From Neptunicella marina (GTDB lineage Bacteria > Pseudomonadota > Gammaproteobacteria > Enterobacterales > Alteromonadaceae), in NCBI RefSeq assembly GCF_014270035.1, contig NZ_JACNEP010000016.1:1-64000 (forward strand): a stretch of DNA of 64,000 nucleotides, read 5' to 3'. Positions 54,677 to 64,000 of the stretch are shown piece by piece. Position numbers and translations under genes: made by a program. A model generated the notes under the pieces. The model did no database searches, was not told where the DNA came from, and was given only the letters and a program-made list of their open reading frames with translations. Position 1 is the stretch's first letter. Each line of letters starts with the position of its first letter.

Positions 54677-56146
54677 ATGCGTTTTAGTTTATTTTCATTG
54701 CTGGTGAGTCTTTCCTTTTCAGGACTGGCGTCCCAGCCCTTGTTAATTAAAAACGTTAATATCGTTTCTGCGCATTTATCGGCTCCGTTAAAAAATACCA
54801 GTGTATTGATTGAAGATGGACGAATTCGCCAATTATCACCGCAGGTAATTCATTCGTCGGATAATATTCAGGTCATTGATGCAACGGGGAAATATCTGGT
54901 GCCGGGTATTTTTGATAGTCATGTGCACGTTTCTTCGGTGCCTGGAATGGGATTTGGGGTTGAGCCAGTAACGCAAAAGCATCAGCAATTAGCCAATGAG
55001 TATTATGCGCAACAGCCAGCCAGCTTTCTATATTATGGGGTCACGCAGGTACTGGACCCGAATCCCGGAAACAGCTGGCAGAAATTCACTAAAACCGGGT
55101 TACATCCCGATTACTTTCGATGTGAAGTGATCACCTCTATAAATACCTTTCCATTGGTAGAAAAAACAGATGAGCAGTCAAAATCGATGTTTCATTATCT
55201 GGTGAACGAAAAGGCCACAGCAGGTGAAGCTAATTCAGCAGAAGTGTTAGTCGAGCAAATTAAACAATCCGGTGCGTTATGCATAAAACTGTATTTTGAA
55301 GATGGCTATGGCAACGCCAGTCACTGGCCATTGTTATCTGATCATACGTTGAAACGTATTCGAATGGCTGCCGACAAGGCCGGTTTATCTATTTTGGGTC
55401 ACGCTAATGCGCTTGATATGTATCAGGCTGCCATTAAAGCAGGTATTAATATCATGGCGCATGGCATGTGGAATTGGGGCCCTTATATGCGTGAAACGGA
55501 ATTGCCTGAAGAGATTAAGTCTGAGCTGGATACCTTAATGTTGAATAATATTCAGGTGATGCCAACCCAAATGGTTATTAGCGGGTTAGGGGAAGTGATG
55601 CTCGAAAACACGGCTGACAACCCTGACTTTGCCGCTATTACACCCGCACCATTAATTGACTGGTATCACTCAGATGAAGCACAGTGGTTTAAACAGGAAC
55701 TTCGGGTCGGCTTTGATAATTTGCCAGACGAGATTATTGCACGCATCTTTTTAAATGAGACTAATGGACGAGTAGGTAAGGGCAATAAGGTGATGGCGTA
55801 TCTAAAACAGCATAATTATCCGTTGTTACTGGGGTCGGATTTTCCGGGCAGTCCCAGTTTTGCCAATCAACCGGGTTTGACCTCTGTACGTGAAATGGAA
55901 AAAATGGCTGAGGCCGGTTATACACCAATGGATGTGTTAAAGGCTGCAACTATTAATAATGCGCGTCAATTTCATCTGGAGTCAGATTTTGGAACGGTGC
56001 AATCAGGTAAGGTTGCCAATTTATTGTTATTAAACGCTGACCCGCTTAACGACGTGAGCGCATGGCGCGATATCGATTTAGTGATACTTAAGGGGAAAGT
56101 GATCAACCGCGAAACTCTTAAAGCAAATAAAGCAAAACACCAATGA
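54677..56146 (+). CDS. Secreted amidohydrolase
   Basis: 489 residues with a signal peptide (about 1-20, ending FSGLASQP). The TIM-barrel amidohydrolase motif FDSHVHVSS gives the first metal pair; LGHANALDMYQ and MAHGMWNWG supply the other His. C-terminal VQSGKVANLLLLNADPL is the family end. The imidazolonepropionase/dipeptidase-like group contains many periplasmic hydrolases; substrate unknown. The stop overlaps the methyltransferase start as ATGA, suggesting coupling. Confidence 0.83.
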   Translation: MRFSLFSLLVSLSFSGLASQPLLIKNVNIVSAHLSAPLKNTSVLIEDGRIRQLSPQVIHSSDNIQVIDATGKYLVPGIFDSHVHVSSVPGMGFGVEPVTQKHQQLANEYYAQQPASFLYYGVTQVLDPNPGNSWQKFTKTGLHPDYFRCEVITSINTFPLVEKTDEQSKSMFHYLVNEKATAGEANSAEVLVEQIKQSGALCIKLYFEDGYGNASHWPLLSDHTLKRIRMAADKAGLSILGHANALDMYQAAIKAGINIMAHGMWNWGPYMRETELPEEIKSELDTLMLNNIQVMPTQMVISGLGEVMLENTADNPDFAAITPAPLIDWYHSDEAQWFKQELRVGFDNLPDEIIARIFLNETNGRVGKGNKVMAYLKQHNYPLLLGSDFPGSPSFANQPGLTSVREMEKMAEAGYTPMDVLKAATINNARQFHLESDFGTVQSGKVANLLLLNADPLNDVSAWRDIDLVILKGKVINRETLKANKAKHQ

Positions 56147-56745
56147 CGCCTGAACAAATTGCACAAGCCTATGATCAAATAACTCATTTATGGACCCGGT
56201 CTGGTTTTAACCTGAATAATGGCATTGGGGCACATCAACAAGCCATTTCATTGTGCCAAAATAAAGGCATGGCACTGGACATTGGTTGTGGCTGTACAGG
56301 ACGGTTTATCCGTCTGTTACAACAAAATGGCTTTGAAGTGGAAGGCGTTGATTTATCGTTAAAAATGTTAGAGATTGCACGAAAATCAATGCCTGATGTG
56401 ACATTTCATCAACAGGATATTTGTACATGGAAATCCTCCGGTACATATGATTTTATCAGTGCCTGGGATTGTTTATGGCATGTGCCCTTAGATCAACAAG
56501 CATCGGTGATCGCTAAACTGCTTGGCTGGTTGAATAAGGGGGGCGTGATGATATTCTCCTTTGGCGCACTGGAGCATGCTTCTGAACATACTGATGCCAG
56601 TATGGGACCGGAGTTGTATTATGCCACCCTGGGAAAGCAGCGAACCTTTGAGGTCATTGAACAAGCTGATTGTAAAGTGGCTTACTTTGAATCAGACCAA
56701 GCCCCCGAGTTACATTCTTTTGTTATTGCACAAAAGGTGAGTTAA
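56143..56745 (+). CDS. Class I SAM-dependent methyltransferase
   Basis: 200 residues. The SAM motif ALDIGCGCTGRFIRLL starts near residue 44, then VDLSLKMLEIARK and an ISAWDCLWHVPL motif II. Substrate is not evident. The start overlaps the amidohydrolase stop (ATGA). The pair suggests action on the same compound, or only shared control; no such pair is known to me. A stable hairpin follows the stop (56744-56770). Confidence 0.8.
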   Translation: MTPEQIAQAYDQITHLWTRSGFNLNNGIGAHQQAISLCQNKGMALDIGCGCTGRFIRLLQQNGFEVEGVDLSLKMLEIARKSMPDVTFHQQDICTWKSSGTYDFISAWDCLWHVPLDQQASVIAKLLGWLNKGGVMIFSFGALEHASEHTDASMGPELYYATLGKQRTFEVIEQADCKVAYFESDQAPELHSFVIAQKVS

Positions 56746-56770
56746 ACGGGGGAGCTGATTACCCCCGTTT
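56744..56770. terminator. Bidirectional terminator hairpin
   Basis: AAACGGGGG and CCCCCGTTT form a perfect 9-bp stem with a 9-base loop between the converging methyltransferase and nhaA genes. The T-runs are short. Confidence 0.75.
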
Positions 56771-56776
56771 ACATTT

Positions 56777-57973
56777 CTATTCGCGTTTTAACGCAAGGTG
56801 TAATACCAGAAGGCCCATCGCGCCAGACAATAACGAACCGAGAATAATGCCCAAACGTTCATCAAATAGCTGATTAACGCCACTTTCTTCAAACGCCAGT
56901 CCGCCAATAAATAAACTCATGGTAAAACCAATACCACACAGGGCGGATGTACCATATAAGGCCGACCAGTTCATGCCACTGGGCAATTGGGCAATTTTAA
57001 GTTTGATACTCAACCAGCATAAACTGAATATACCCAGTTGTTTACCAATAAACAGCCCGGCGGCTATACCTAATGGCACGCCGTGCATTAATTGTTCAGT
57101 ACCAACACCGTCAAAACTAATGCCTGCATTGGCAAACGCAAACACCGGCAGGATAAAAAAGGCAACAGCGGAGTGAAGATCATGTTCTAACTCTTTTACT
57201 GGCGAATAATCGGGGTTTTGCTGGCTACGCATAGGAATAAACATCGCCAGAATGACACCGGCTAAGGTAGCATGTACGCCGGATTTCAACGTAGCTACCC
57301 ACATGATAGCGCCAACCAAAATATACAAGCTTTTAGATTCAATATTTCTGTAATTGAATAAAGCTAAAACAGCGATACAAATAGCAGCAACCACTAATGA
57401 AACTAAAGATATTTTGGCAGTATAGAAAAAGGCAATAATCAGAATTGCGCCGATATCGTCAAAAATGGCCAGAGAAGTTAGAAATATTTTGACCGATACG
57501 GGGACACGGCTGCCCAGTAAACTTAATATACCCAAAGCAAAAGCAATGTCCGTGGCGGCCGGGATCGCCCAGCCCTGCATGGCAGTGGGGTCATCCGCAT
57601 TAAAATACCAGTAGATGAGCGCAGGCACTGCCATACCTCCGATAGCGCCCACTCCCGGTAAAATAATATTTCGTTTATCGGCCAGCTCGCCTTCGAGTAC
57701 TTCGCGCTTTAATTCCAGCCCAACCAAAAAGAAAAACACAGCCATCAGACCATCATTGATCCAAAGCAGTAACGGTTTGGCAATATTTAAAGCACCGACC
57801 TGAATGGCGACAGGAGTTGACAGGAATAGTTCGTAAAAATGTTGCAAGCCAGTATTCGCACAAATAATGGCCAGCGCTGCAGCCAGTATAAGCAAAATAC
57901 CGCCTGCGGATTCAAGTTTAAAGAAGTCAGTAATTGGATTTTTTTCAGTCATTTTATGTGGGTTTTTACTCAT
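56777..57973 (-). CDS. nhaA: Na+/H+ antiporter NhaA
   Basis: 398 residues with about twelve membrane helices. The key acidic residues are in [14 protein letters not shown] (Asp) and [16 protein letters not shown] (Asp pair). [11 protein letters not shown] and [16 protein letters not shown] complete the family pattern. It expels Na+ for H+ at alkaline pH, fitting a marine lifestyle. The start at 57973 is the longer of two Met choices (the other is at 57952); neither has a clear ribosome-binding site. Confidence 0.93.
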   Translation of the reverse strand: MSKNPHKMTEKNPITDFFKLESAGGILLILAAALAIICANTGLQHFYELFLSTPVAIQVGALNIAKPLLLWINDGLMAVFFFLVGLELKREVLEGELADKRNIILPGVGAIGGMAVPALIYWYFNADDPTAMQGWAIPAATDIAFALGILSLLGSRVPVSVKIFLTSLAIFDDIGAILIIAFFYTAKISLVSLVVAAICIAVLALFNYRNIESKSLYILVGAIMWVATLKSGVHATLAGVILAMFIPMRSQQNPDYSPVKELEHDLHSAVAFFILPVFAFANAGISFDGVGTEQLMHGVPLGIAAGLFIGKQLGIFSLCWLSIKLKIAQLPSGMNWSALYGTSALCGIGFTMSLFIGGLAFEESGVNQLFDERLGIILGSLLSGAMGLLVLHLALKRE

Positions 57974-58104
57974 TTTTTACACTTTACCATAGCACTGAAA
58001 TTGCTGCGAATTCTGTAAGTTAAGTAACATAAATATAAGATCAAAAAAGCCAGCTAAAAAACAGGCAGCATTTATAATCTTAGCACTGCTCGCGGGACTA
58101 AATA

Positions 58105-58144
58105 AAAAAAGCGATAGGCCATTATTTGGCACTATCGCTTTTTT
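58105..58144 (-). terminator. Terminator after fadE
   Basis: AAAAAAGCGATAG (58105-58117) and CTATCGCTTTTTT (58132-58144) form a 13-bp stem with a 14-base loop. It lies 37 bp downstream of the fadE stop, on its strand. Confidence 0.9.
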
Positions 58145-58180
58145 ATTGCTCTTTGAATGCCTGCCTATGCAGGTTGCAAT

Positions 58181-60679
58181 TTAAGCCTCTTCTGTTTCCT
58201 TTGCACTGGATTTACTGGCTTTTTTGGCGGCCGGCTTTTTTCTTGCTGGTGTCCGGGCTGGTTTTTCCGCCATCAGTTCCTGTGGTTCAAAATCGTCAAC
58301 ATTAATCGCCTGCAAACGACCTTGTTCAGTGCGGATCAGTAAATCGGCATCATCCTGACTGATAACACCTAATTCCAGTCCCTTTTCAGCCAGTTTATCC
58401 AACTGAGTAAAAGAATACCGCTGTCCTGCTGCTTGACAAATTTTGTCATATAAAGGTTCGCAGGCAATGATATCGTCCAGAGTTTGCTCCATTTCACCAA
58501 TCTGGTTACCTTCTTCGCGAGTCAGGTACTGTCCCTGAATCAGGCGATTACGACTGGCACTTGGGGTTTGTAAAATTTTAGCAATCTGATGCTCAATTTT
58601 ATCTGAAGGTGCACTAAAGCTGCTGCCAAACGGACTCACTAATACCTTCAAGAAAACACCAATGGCTTTTGACGGGAAGTTATCCAGCAACTCAGCCTGT
58701 GCCACTTCAATTTTGTGCAGGCTGTCTTGCATTGCCCAGTGCAGCAGAGGTAAATCTTCCTGTTGACGACCTTCATCATCAAAGCGTTTTAAAGTACAGG
58801 ACGCCAGATAAATAAAGCTTAGCATGTCACCTAAACGGGCTGACAAACGTTCACGACGTTTTAATTCTCCGCCAAGTACACCCATGGCAACATCTGACAA
58901 TAGCGCCAAATTGGTACTAAAACGCTCCAGCGCTCGGTAATAACGGGCGGTTTGATCATTAAACGGACTTGAAGCAAAACGTGCACCGGTTAGGGAGAAC
59001 CACAAACTACGGAAGACGTTACTGACGGCAAAGCCAATGTGACCAAACAATGCTGCATCGAACTCGCTCAGGCTTTCGCTACGATCCGGGTTGTTTGCCG
59101 CGTACAGCTCCTTAAGTACATAAGGATGGCAACGCATTGCGCCCTGACCATAGATCATCATGTTTCGGGTTAAAATGTTGGCACCTTCCACCGTAATGCC
59201 AATAGGAATACTTTGATAGCCACGACCTAAATAGTTATTTGGCCCAAGCATAATGCCCTTACCACCATGTACATCCATGGCTGCATCCATTGACTCGCGG
59301 GCTTTTTCGGTTAAATGGTATTTACAGATGGCGGAAATAACCGATGGTTTTTCGCCCATAGCTACCCCGGTTGTAGTCATGCTGGTAACGGCATCCATTA
59401 AATAGGCGTTACCACCAATCAACCCCAGCATTTCCTCAATACCTTCCATTTTTCCGATGGGCAGTTTGAACTGTCGACGGATGCGCGAATAAGCACCCGT
59501 TGCCATCGCCAGTGTTTTTGTGCCACCGGTTGAGTTTGAGGGCAGGGTAATACAACGACCTACTGATAAACATTCCACCAGCATACGCCAGCCTTGTCCG
59601 GCCATTTTGGCGCCACCAATGATATAATCCAGCGGTACAAAAATGTCTTTACCGCGCACAGGACCATTTTGGAATGGCACGTTAAGCGGGAAGTGGCGGT
59701 TACCAATATCTAAACCTTCTGTATCAGCCGGGATCAACGCACAGGTAATGCCCAGATCTTCTTCGTCACCTAACAGGTTTTCAGGGTCGTACAGTTTAAA
59801 GGCTAACCCTACCACAGTAGCCACCGGAGCCAGTGTGATATAGCGTTTGTTGAAGTTAAGCTTCATGCCCAGAACTTGTTCACCGTTAAAGGTGCCCTGG
59901 CAAATCACACCGGTATCAGGGATTGCGCCTGCATCCGAACCGGCTTCAGGGCTTGTTAGTGCAAAACAGGGGATTTCTTCACCACGAGCCAAACGAGGCA
60001 GGTAATAATCTTTTTGCTCTTCGGTACCATAGTGTTGTAATAATTCGCCGGGACCTAACGAGTTAGGTACACCTACAGTACTGGATAACACCGCACCTTT
60101 AGCTGATAACTTTTGTAATACACGAGATTGTGCATAGGCCGAGAACTCCAGTCCACCGTATTGCTTTTTGATGATCATGGCGAAGAATTTATTATCTTTC
60201 AGGTATTGCCATAATTCAGGTGGTAAATCGGCAAGCTTGTGGTTTACCTGCCATTCGTCGAGCATTTTACAGGCAGTGTCCACCGGGCCATCTAAAAAGG
60301 CCTGTTCTTCAGCGGTTAATCGTGCCTTTGGAATGCTGTGCAGCTTGCTCCAGTCCGGTTTACCACTAAAGATTTCACCGTCCCACCATACCGTACCAGC
60401 ATTAATCGCTTCCTGTTCGGTGCGCGACATTTCCGGCATGATTTTCTTGAACATTTTCAGTACCGGTAAGCTGATATTCTGACGACGAAAATCAACTAAG
60501 TTCAGCGGTAAGGCGATAACAAGGAACAGGGTCCAGGCGATAAAACCTGTTACACCCCAAAAACTGCCAAGTAACATAACCGCAGCCAATGCCAACGTTG
60601 CGTTTGTTAGTTTTAAACGCAGATAGCTTACTGCACCAAAGGTGAGTAAAAATAAAACGAGCCAGGTTAAACCTTGCAT
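58181..60679 (-). CDS. fadE: Acyl-CoA dehydrogenase FadE
   Basis: 832 residues, E. coli FadE being 814. N-terminal membrane helices (about 1-55) anchor it to the inner membrane. The acyl-CoA dehydrogenase core has [33 protein letters not shown] and [10 protein letters not shown]; the long C-terminal part is FadE-specific (DUF1974). It carries out the first step of fatty-acid beta-oxidation. A Lys/Ala-rich tail ([17 protein letters not shown]) ends the protein and is an add-on absent from E. coli FadE. Confidence 0.95.
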   Translation of the reverse strand: MQGLTWLVLFLLTFGAVSYLRLKLTNATLALAAVMLLGSFWGVTGFIAWTLFLVIALPLNLVDFRRQNISLPVLKMFKKIMPEMSRTEQEAINAGTVWWDGEIFSGKPDWSKLHSIPKARLTAEEQAFLDGPVDTACKMLDEWQVNHKLADLPPELWQYLKDNKFFAMIIKKQYGGLEFSAYAQSRVLQKLSAKGAVLSSTVGVPNSLGPGELLQHYGTEEQKDYYLPRLARGEEIPCFALTSPEAGSDAGAIPDTGVICQGTFNGEQVLGMKLNFNKRYITLAPVATVVGLAFKLYDPENLLGDEEDLGITCALIPADTEGLDIGNRHFPLNVPFQNGPVRGKDIFVPLDYIIGGAKMAGQGWRMLVECLSVGRCITLPSNSTGGTKTLAMATGAYSRIRRQFKLPIGKMEGIEEMLGLIGGNAYLMDAVTSMTTTGVAMGEKPSVISAICKYHLTEKARESMDAAMDVHGGKGIMLGPNNYLGRGYQSIPIGITVEGANILTRNMMIYGQGAMRCHPYVLKELYAANNPDRSESLSEFDAALFGHIGFAVSNVFRSLWFSLTGARFASSPFNDQTARYYRALERFSTNLALLSDVAMGVLGGELKRRERLSARLGDMLSFIYLASCTLKRFDDEGRQQEDLPLLHWAMQDSLHKIEVAQAELLDNFPSKAIGVFLKVLVSPFGSSFSAPSDKIEHQIAKILQTPSASRNRLIQGQYLTREEGNQIGEMEQTLDDIIACEPLYDKICQAAGQRYSFTQLDKLAEKGLELGVISQDDADLLIRTEQGRLQAINVDDFEPQELMAEKPARTPARKKPAAKKASKSSAKETEEA

Positions 60680-60895
60680 AAATACTCCGAATAAAGAGGT
60701 CAGACCAGATGTAAAGCTATTATGTTTGGACTAAAAAATCAAGTTAAGCCTGTGTTAATTACTGACAAAAAATATCAGCATCAGTTTAAGTGTAGCGTGA
60801 TATACGGCGTGTGGAAAAGGCAGGGGGTAAAGAGGAGGCAGGAGAGGCTAATATCTCACTGCCTGAATAATCGATTCGATGAATCAAATTGTGTT

Positions 60896-61600
60896 TTAAG
60901 GTTGACAGCTTTGGTTAAACTCAACCGATTGCAGACGAATATCGGCTTGCTCATCACCATCTTTAATCTGTTGTAAGCGCACCATTAACATATCCAGTGA
61001 CGGGGCAAACCAAAAGTAGGTTTCGCGACTACTGTTTTCGCGTATTCGTGCAATTTTGATTGCTTCCAGCTGCCCATAAGGCAATTTGAGTTTTTCAGTC
61101 TTCTCTACCTGAAAATGATATTGTTCTTTGTTGCCTTTATAGCTGATTAAATCCACTACAAAGTCTGTTTTCCCGGCGCGTAAGGCATCTTTTATCTGGA
61201 ACAAATAAAGCTGATTATCCTGTTCATTTTCCCATGGCTGCACTGGTTTGTGAGCAAATACCAATTGTTTATTTGTGGCATCAAATGTCAGGTTTAATTC
61301 GTGATCACTGCCCGTGCCTGTGCGTTCATACTGATAGTGAAGGGGAATATACTGATTGTCGTTCACATCAAACAGACTGGTTTCTTTGCGATGATCAGAG
61401 AAAATGAAAATAGATGCATGTGACTGATAAATGAGTTTGTATTTTTCATTATCAAGTTTGATCAGTTGCTGACTGGCGTGTCCCAGTTCTGACCCTCTGC
61501 GGTAAGCTTTATAACTTGCCACATAAGTGCATAGTGGATTGGCTACCGCACAAAGCGGTAGCGAAAGTAACAGAGTTGCTAAAAGTTTATTCCGTAGCAT
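60896..61600 (-). CDS. DUF3108 family periplasmic protein
   Basis: 234 residues from the ATG at 61600, where a signal peptide begins (about 1-20, LLATLLLSLPLCAVA). DUF3108 features: YKAYRRGSELGHASQQL, HASIFIFSDHRKETSLF, and C-terminal YFWFAPSLDMLMVRL. Function unknown; such proteins are common beside purN in Alteromonadales. The start overlaps the purN stop by 14 bases, indicating coupling. Confidence 0.85.
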   Translation of the reverse strand: MLRNKLLATLLLSLPLCAVANPLCTYVASYKAYRRGSELGHASQQLIKLDNEKYKLIYQSHASIFIFSDHRKETSLFDVNDNQYIPLHYQYERTGTGSDHELNLTFDATNKQLVFAHKPVQPWENEQDNQLYLFQIKDALRAGKTDFVVDLISYKGNKEQYHFQVEKTEKLKLPYGQLEAIKIARIRENSSRETYFWFAPSLDMLMVRLQQIKDGDEQADIRLQSVEFNQSCQP

Positions 61601-62225
61601 AGCCTTGTGATCCGAGTGGTTTACCATCCATCAGTGCTTTATCAGCCTGCATGCTTAACCTCTCGTTACAAAACCAACTTACTACCATGGGATACATGGT
61701 TAGCTCCTGTTGCTGGACGCGGGCAGCCAGGTCTGTTGCTGTATCGTCTGCAAATACAGGCACCTTGGACTGCAATATTACCGGACCACCATCTAAATCG
61801 GGCGTAACAAAATGTACTGACGCTCCATGTTCACTTTCCCCATCATCGATAGCCCGTTGATGGGTGTGCAGCCCTTTATACTTGGGCAACAGTGAAGGAT
61901 GGATGTTAAGCATTTTACCCTGATAAAAACGCACAAATTCAGGCGTTAAAATTCGCATAAAACCTGCTAGTACGACAAGGTCGGGTTGATATTGTTCAAT
62001 ACAATTTTTTAAAGCCTGATCATAACTTTCACGATCGGCAAAGCTTTTGTTATCAACAACATGTGATGGAATCGACGCATTTGTTGCACGTGTCAGGCCA
62101 TATGCGTCTTGTTTATTGGAAATAACAGCAACCACTTTTCCATCAATTTTTTCAGCCTGACACTGATCAATGATTGACTGCAGGTTACTGCCATTGCCTG
62201 ATATCAGTACAACAATAGACTTCAT
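61587..62225 (-). CDS. purN: Phosphoribosylglycinamide formyltransferase
   Basis: 212 residues. It transfers a formyl group from 10-formyl-THF to GAR, the third step of purine synthesis. VVLISGNGSNLQSI binds the GAR phosphate; LAGFMRILTPEFV, then NIHPSLLPKYKGLHTH with the catalytic Asn/His, and HFVTPDLDGGP with the Asp are intact. It follows purM after 3 bp. Confidence 0.96.
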   Translation of the reverse strand: MKSIVVLISGNGSNLQSIIDQCQAEKIDGKVVAVISNKQDAYGLTRATNASIPSHVVDNKSFADRESYDQALKNCIEQYQPDLVVLAGFMRILTPEFVRFYQGKMLNIHPSLLPKYKGLHTHQRAIDDGESEHGASVHFVTPDLDGGPVILQSKVPVFADDTATDLAARVQQQELTMYPMVVSWFCNERLSMQADKALMDGKPLGSQGYATE

Positions 62226-62228
62226 CGT

Positions 62229-63266
62229 TTAGTTGATCTCTACCTGTTCGCCGTCAGTATGCTCAGCAATGTGACCAATCACCCAGGCATCTTCACCTTT
62301 GTCTTTCAGTAACTGAACGGCTTTGCTGGCCTGCTCAGCCGGTAACGCAATCACCAAACCGACACCACAGTTAAAAGTACGGTACATTTCGTGCGTAGTA
62401 ATATTGCCCTGTTGTTGTAACCAGTTAAATACCACTGGCCATTGCCAGCTATTACCATCAATCGCGGCTTTACAGTTAGCAGGCAATACCCGAGGAATAT
62501 TTTCCCAGAAACCACCACCTGTAATATGCGAAATGGCATGCACATCAACTTGTTCAATTAATGCCAGTGTTGATTTAACATAAATACGGGTTGGCTCTAA
62601 TAAATGATCGGCAAGAGGTTTGCCATCTAAATCTGATGCAGGGTCAGCGTTACTCACTTCCAATACTTTACGGATTAATGAAAAACCGTTGGAATGAGGA
62701 CCGGATGAACCCAGTGCAATTAATGCATCCCCGGCGGCGACTTTGCTGCCGTCAATGACATCATCCTGTTCCACCACACCCACACAGAATCCAGCGATAT
62801 CATAATCTTCACCATGATACATGCCCGGCATTTCTGCTGTTTCACCACCAATCAATGCACAGCCGGCTAATTCGCAACCTGCGCCAATGCCACTTACCAC
62901 CTGCGCTGCGGTATCCACATCCAGTTTACCCGTTGCATAATAATCAAGGAAAAACAGAGGTTCCGCGCCTTGTACTATCAGATCATTTACACACATAGCG
63001 ACCAGGTCGATGCCCACACCGTCATGACGTTTTAAATCCATAGCTAAACGCAATTTGGTACCGACACCGTCAGTGCCAGATACCAACAGTGGTTTATTAT
63101 ATTTCTCAGGAATGGCACACAGAGCACCAAAACCACCTAAACCACCCCGGACTTCCGGACGATGAGTGCGTTTGGTTACGCTTTTGATTCGCTCAACAAG
63201 CTGGTTGCCTGCGTCAATATCAACACCTGCATCTTTATAACTTAAGGATGGTTTGGTTTCGCTCAC
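62229..63266 (-). CDS. purM: Phosphoribosylformylglycinamidine cyclo-ligase
   Basis: 345 residues from a GTG at 63266, with GAGG six bases upstream; this equals E. coli PurM (345), so the longer TTG frame to 63278 is rejected. It makes AIR from FGAM with [40 protein letters not shown] and [17 protein letters not shown] are all family motifs. purN follows by 3 bp. Confidence 0.96.
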   Translation of the reverse strand: MSETKPSLSYKDAGVDIDAGNQLVERIKSVTKRTHRPEVRGGLGGFGALCAIPEKYNKPLLVSGTDGVGTKLRLAMDLKRHDGVGIDLVAMCVNDLIVQGAEPLFFLDYYATGKLDVDTAAQVVSGIGAGCELAGCALIGGETAEMPGMYHGEDYDIAGFCVGVVEQDDVIDGSKVAAGDALIALGSSGPHSNGFSLIRKVLEVSNADPASDLDGKPLADHLLEPTRIYVKSTLALIEQVDVHAISHITGGGFWENIPRVLPANCKAAIDGNSWQWPVVFNWLQQQGNITTHEMYRTFNCGVGLVIALPAEQASKAVQLLKDKGEDAWVIGHIAEHTDGEQVEIN

Positions 63267-63441
63267 GATTAACCTCAATTTTGGACTGGCGGGTAAAAAT
63301 TAGCGCGGATTTTAGCAGCAATCGCATCCGTTGATAACTGATTTAAGACAGAAATATTGGGATTTAAAGCAAATCATGGGGTGAAATTATTTTGAAATTA
63401 CAGGACAATACCATCAGTTAATCATTGATAGGACAGTGTTT

Positions 63442-64000
63442 TTGTTGCCTGGTATTTTTGTCCGCATAATAGCTGCGTTAAGCTTAGTGGTGTCATTAAG
63501 CTCCACTGCTGGTGATGTGGTTGCTCTGTATAACGCCAATGTGGTGATGACTGCTGAGATGACACAAAAACAAGCTGCCCGACAAGCTTTGCAGCGAGTG
63601 TTAATCAAAGTCAGTGGTTCATTAAATGTGGCTGAGCACAGCGATGTCAGAAAACAATTGTCTGACGCGACCGATTATTTATTGTCTTATCAGTTTGATT
63701 TGCAGGACCAGCAACGTATTTATCGCGCCCAGTTCGATCAGCAGAAAGTTGATAAATTGCTGCGCGATGCCGGTTTGGCGATTTGGGGTAAAACCCGGCC
63801 ATCTACCCTGATTTGGCTGGCAGAACAACAGGATGAAGAGTTTAACCGCACCATTATTTCTGAACAAAGTCAGTCTCAAAGTAAGGAACTGGTATTGCAG
63901 CGGGGTAAAGAGCGTGGACTGGATTTAAGCTTCCCGCTGGTTGATCTTGATGACCTGATGCGCGTTAGTGTCTATGACGTGTGGGGACGTTTTTTACAGC
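63442..64000 (+). CDS. DUF2066 family protein, cut by the window edge
   Basis: The reading frame opens at a TTG at 63442, with AGGA (63430-63433) eight bases before it; a GTG at 63436 is too close to the same site. The first roughly 20 residues are hydrophobic (FVRIIAALSLVVSLS), a signal peptide. The mature part (ALYNANVVMTAEMTQKQAAR, then QRVLIKVSGSLN and YLLSYQFDLQDQQRIYRAQF) matches DUF2066 proteins of Vibrio/Shewanella/Alteromonas, which sit divergent from purM. At least 186 residues are visible with no stop before the edge. Confidence 0.83.
   Translation, partial: MLPGIFVRIIAALSLVVSLSSTAGDVVALYNANVVMTAEMTQKQAARQALQRVLIKVSGSLNVAEHSDVRKQLSDATDYLLSYQFDLQDQQRIYRAQFDQQKVDKLLRDAGLAIWGKTRPSTLIWLAEQQDEEFNRTIISEQSQSQSKELVLQRGKERGLDLSFPLVDLDDLMRVSVYDVWGRFLQ

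Noticed and set aside
60722..60976. An 84-codon ORF between fadE and the DUF3108 gene
   Set aside because: It lacks a ribosome-binding site, has no recognisable motif and runs into the DUF3108 coding region; the gap 60680-60895 shows no feature I can support.

Overview
The window reads as a chromosomal segment of a marine gammaproteobacterium, most likely an Alteromonadales/Alteromonadaceae-type organism. This is an inference from gene content and order: a classical GapA plus a divergent long (about 480 residue) GapB-type GAPDH, a TIGR03503-type protein, a DUF349 protein next to YeaC, purM-purN with a DUF2066 gene, a long FadE, and secreted acetylesterases of the pectin/xylan type. No species is claimed. 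Almost everything from 2.1 kb onward is compact core chromosome. The accessory signals are at the left edge and in three short non-coding patches.

Layout. 1-2.1 kb: two integron-type gene cassettes with attC sites and no integrase in view, bracketed by a 43-bp imperfect inverted repeat and followed by a cluster of hairpins. 2.1-6.6 kb: carbohydrate block with gapA-yeaD (minus), msrB, and the long GAPDH. 6.7-14.3 kb: M14 carboxypeptidase, Na+/alanine-type symporter, zinc-ribbon protein, yeaC, DUF349 coiled-coil protein, glutaryl-CoA dehydrogenase. 14.3-18.5 kb: DnaJ-related gene, then a LysR regulator leading a DsbA/FrnE-like, cyclase-family and nitroreductase cluster that ends in a GNAT remnant. 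18.5-23.2 kb: redox/detoxification genes (NTF2-like, glutaredoxin, PPOX-type flavoprotein, sigma-54 activator, GST) that include a MITE-like element and four copies of an ACCATATTTGGT operator-like motif. 23.4-26.5 kb: tRNA-Val with a decayed copy beside it, a rhamnogalacturonan acetylesterase-like gene, a cysteine-rich protein, a pteridine reductase-like SDR and a fructosamine kinase-like gene.

26.6-33.9 kb: the classical thrS-infC-rpmI-rplT-pheS-pheT-ihfA translation block, with an ATT start for infC and hairpins in the thrS leader. 33.9-40.6 kb: two small unknown genes, NIF3, a CE2-like esterase, elyC/cmoM (divergent), D-lactate dehydrogenase, glutathione peroxidase and a 3-hydroxyisobutyrate-dehydrogenase-like enzyme. 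40.6-54.0 kb: FapA/DUF342, sbcB, CBS protein, hrpA (with a hairpin over its ribosome-binding site), PilZ protein, rlmI/yccX, quinone oxidoreductase, rnhA/dnaQ, TIGR03503. 54.1-64.0 kb: three identical tRNA-Asp genes behind a strong promoter, amidohydrolase plus methyltransferase, nhaA, fadE, then purM-purN-DUF3108 and the start of a DUF2066 gene cut by the window edge.

I did not find a clearly new multi-gene system. The best candidates for something undescribed are the bicistronic integron cassette with its inverted-repeat bracket, the ACCATATTTGGT mini-regulon around thiol/detoxification genes, and the LysR/FrnE/cyclase/nitroreductase cluster. All calls come from reading the sequence and from family knowledge; no database search was run.
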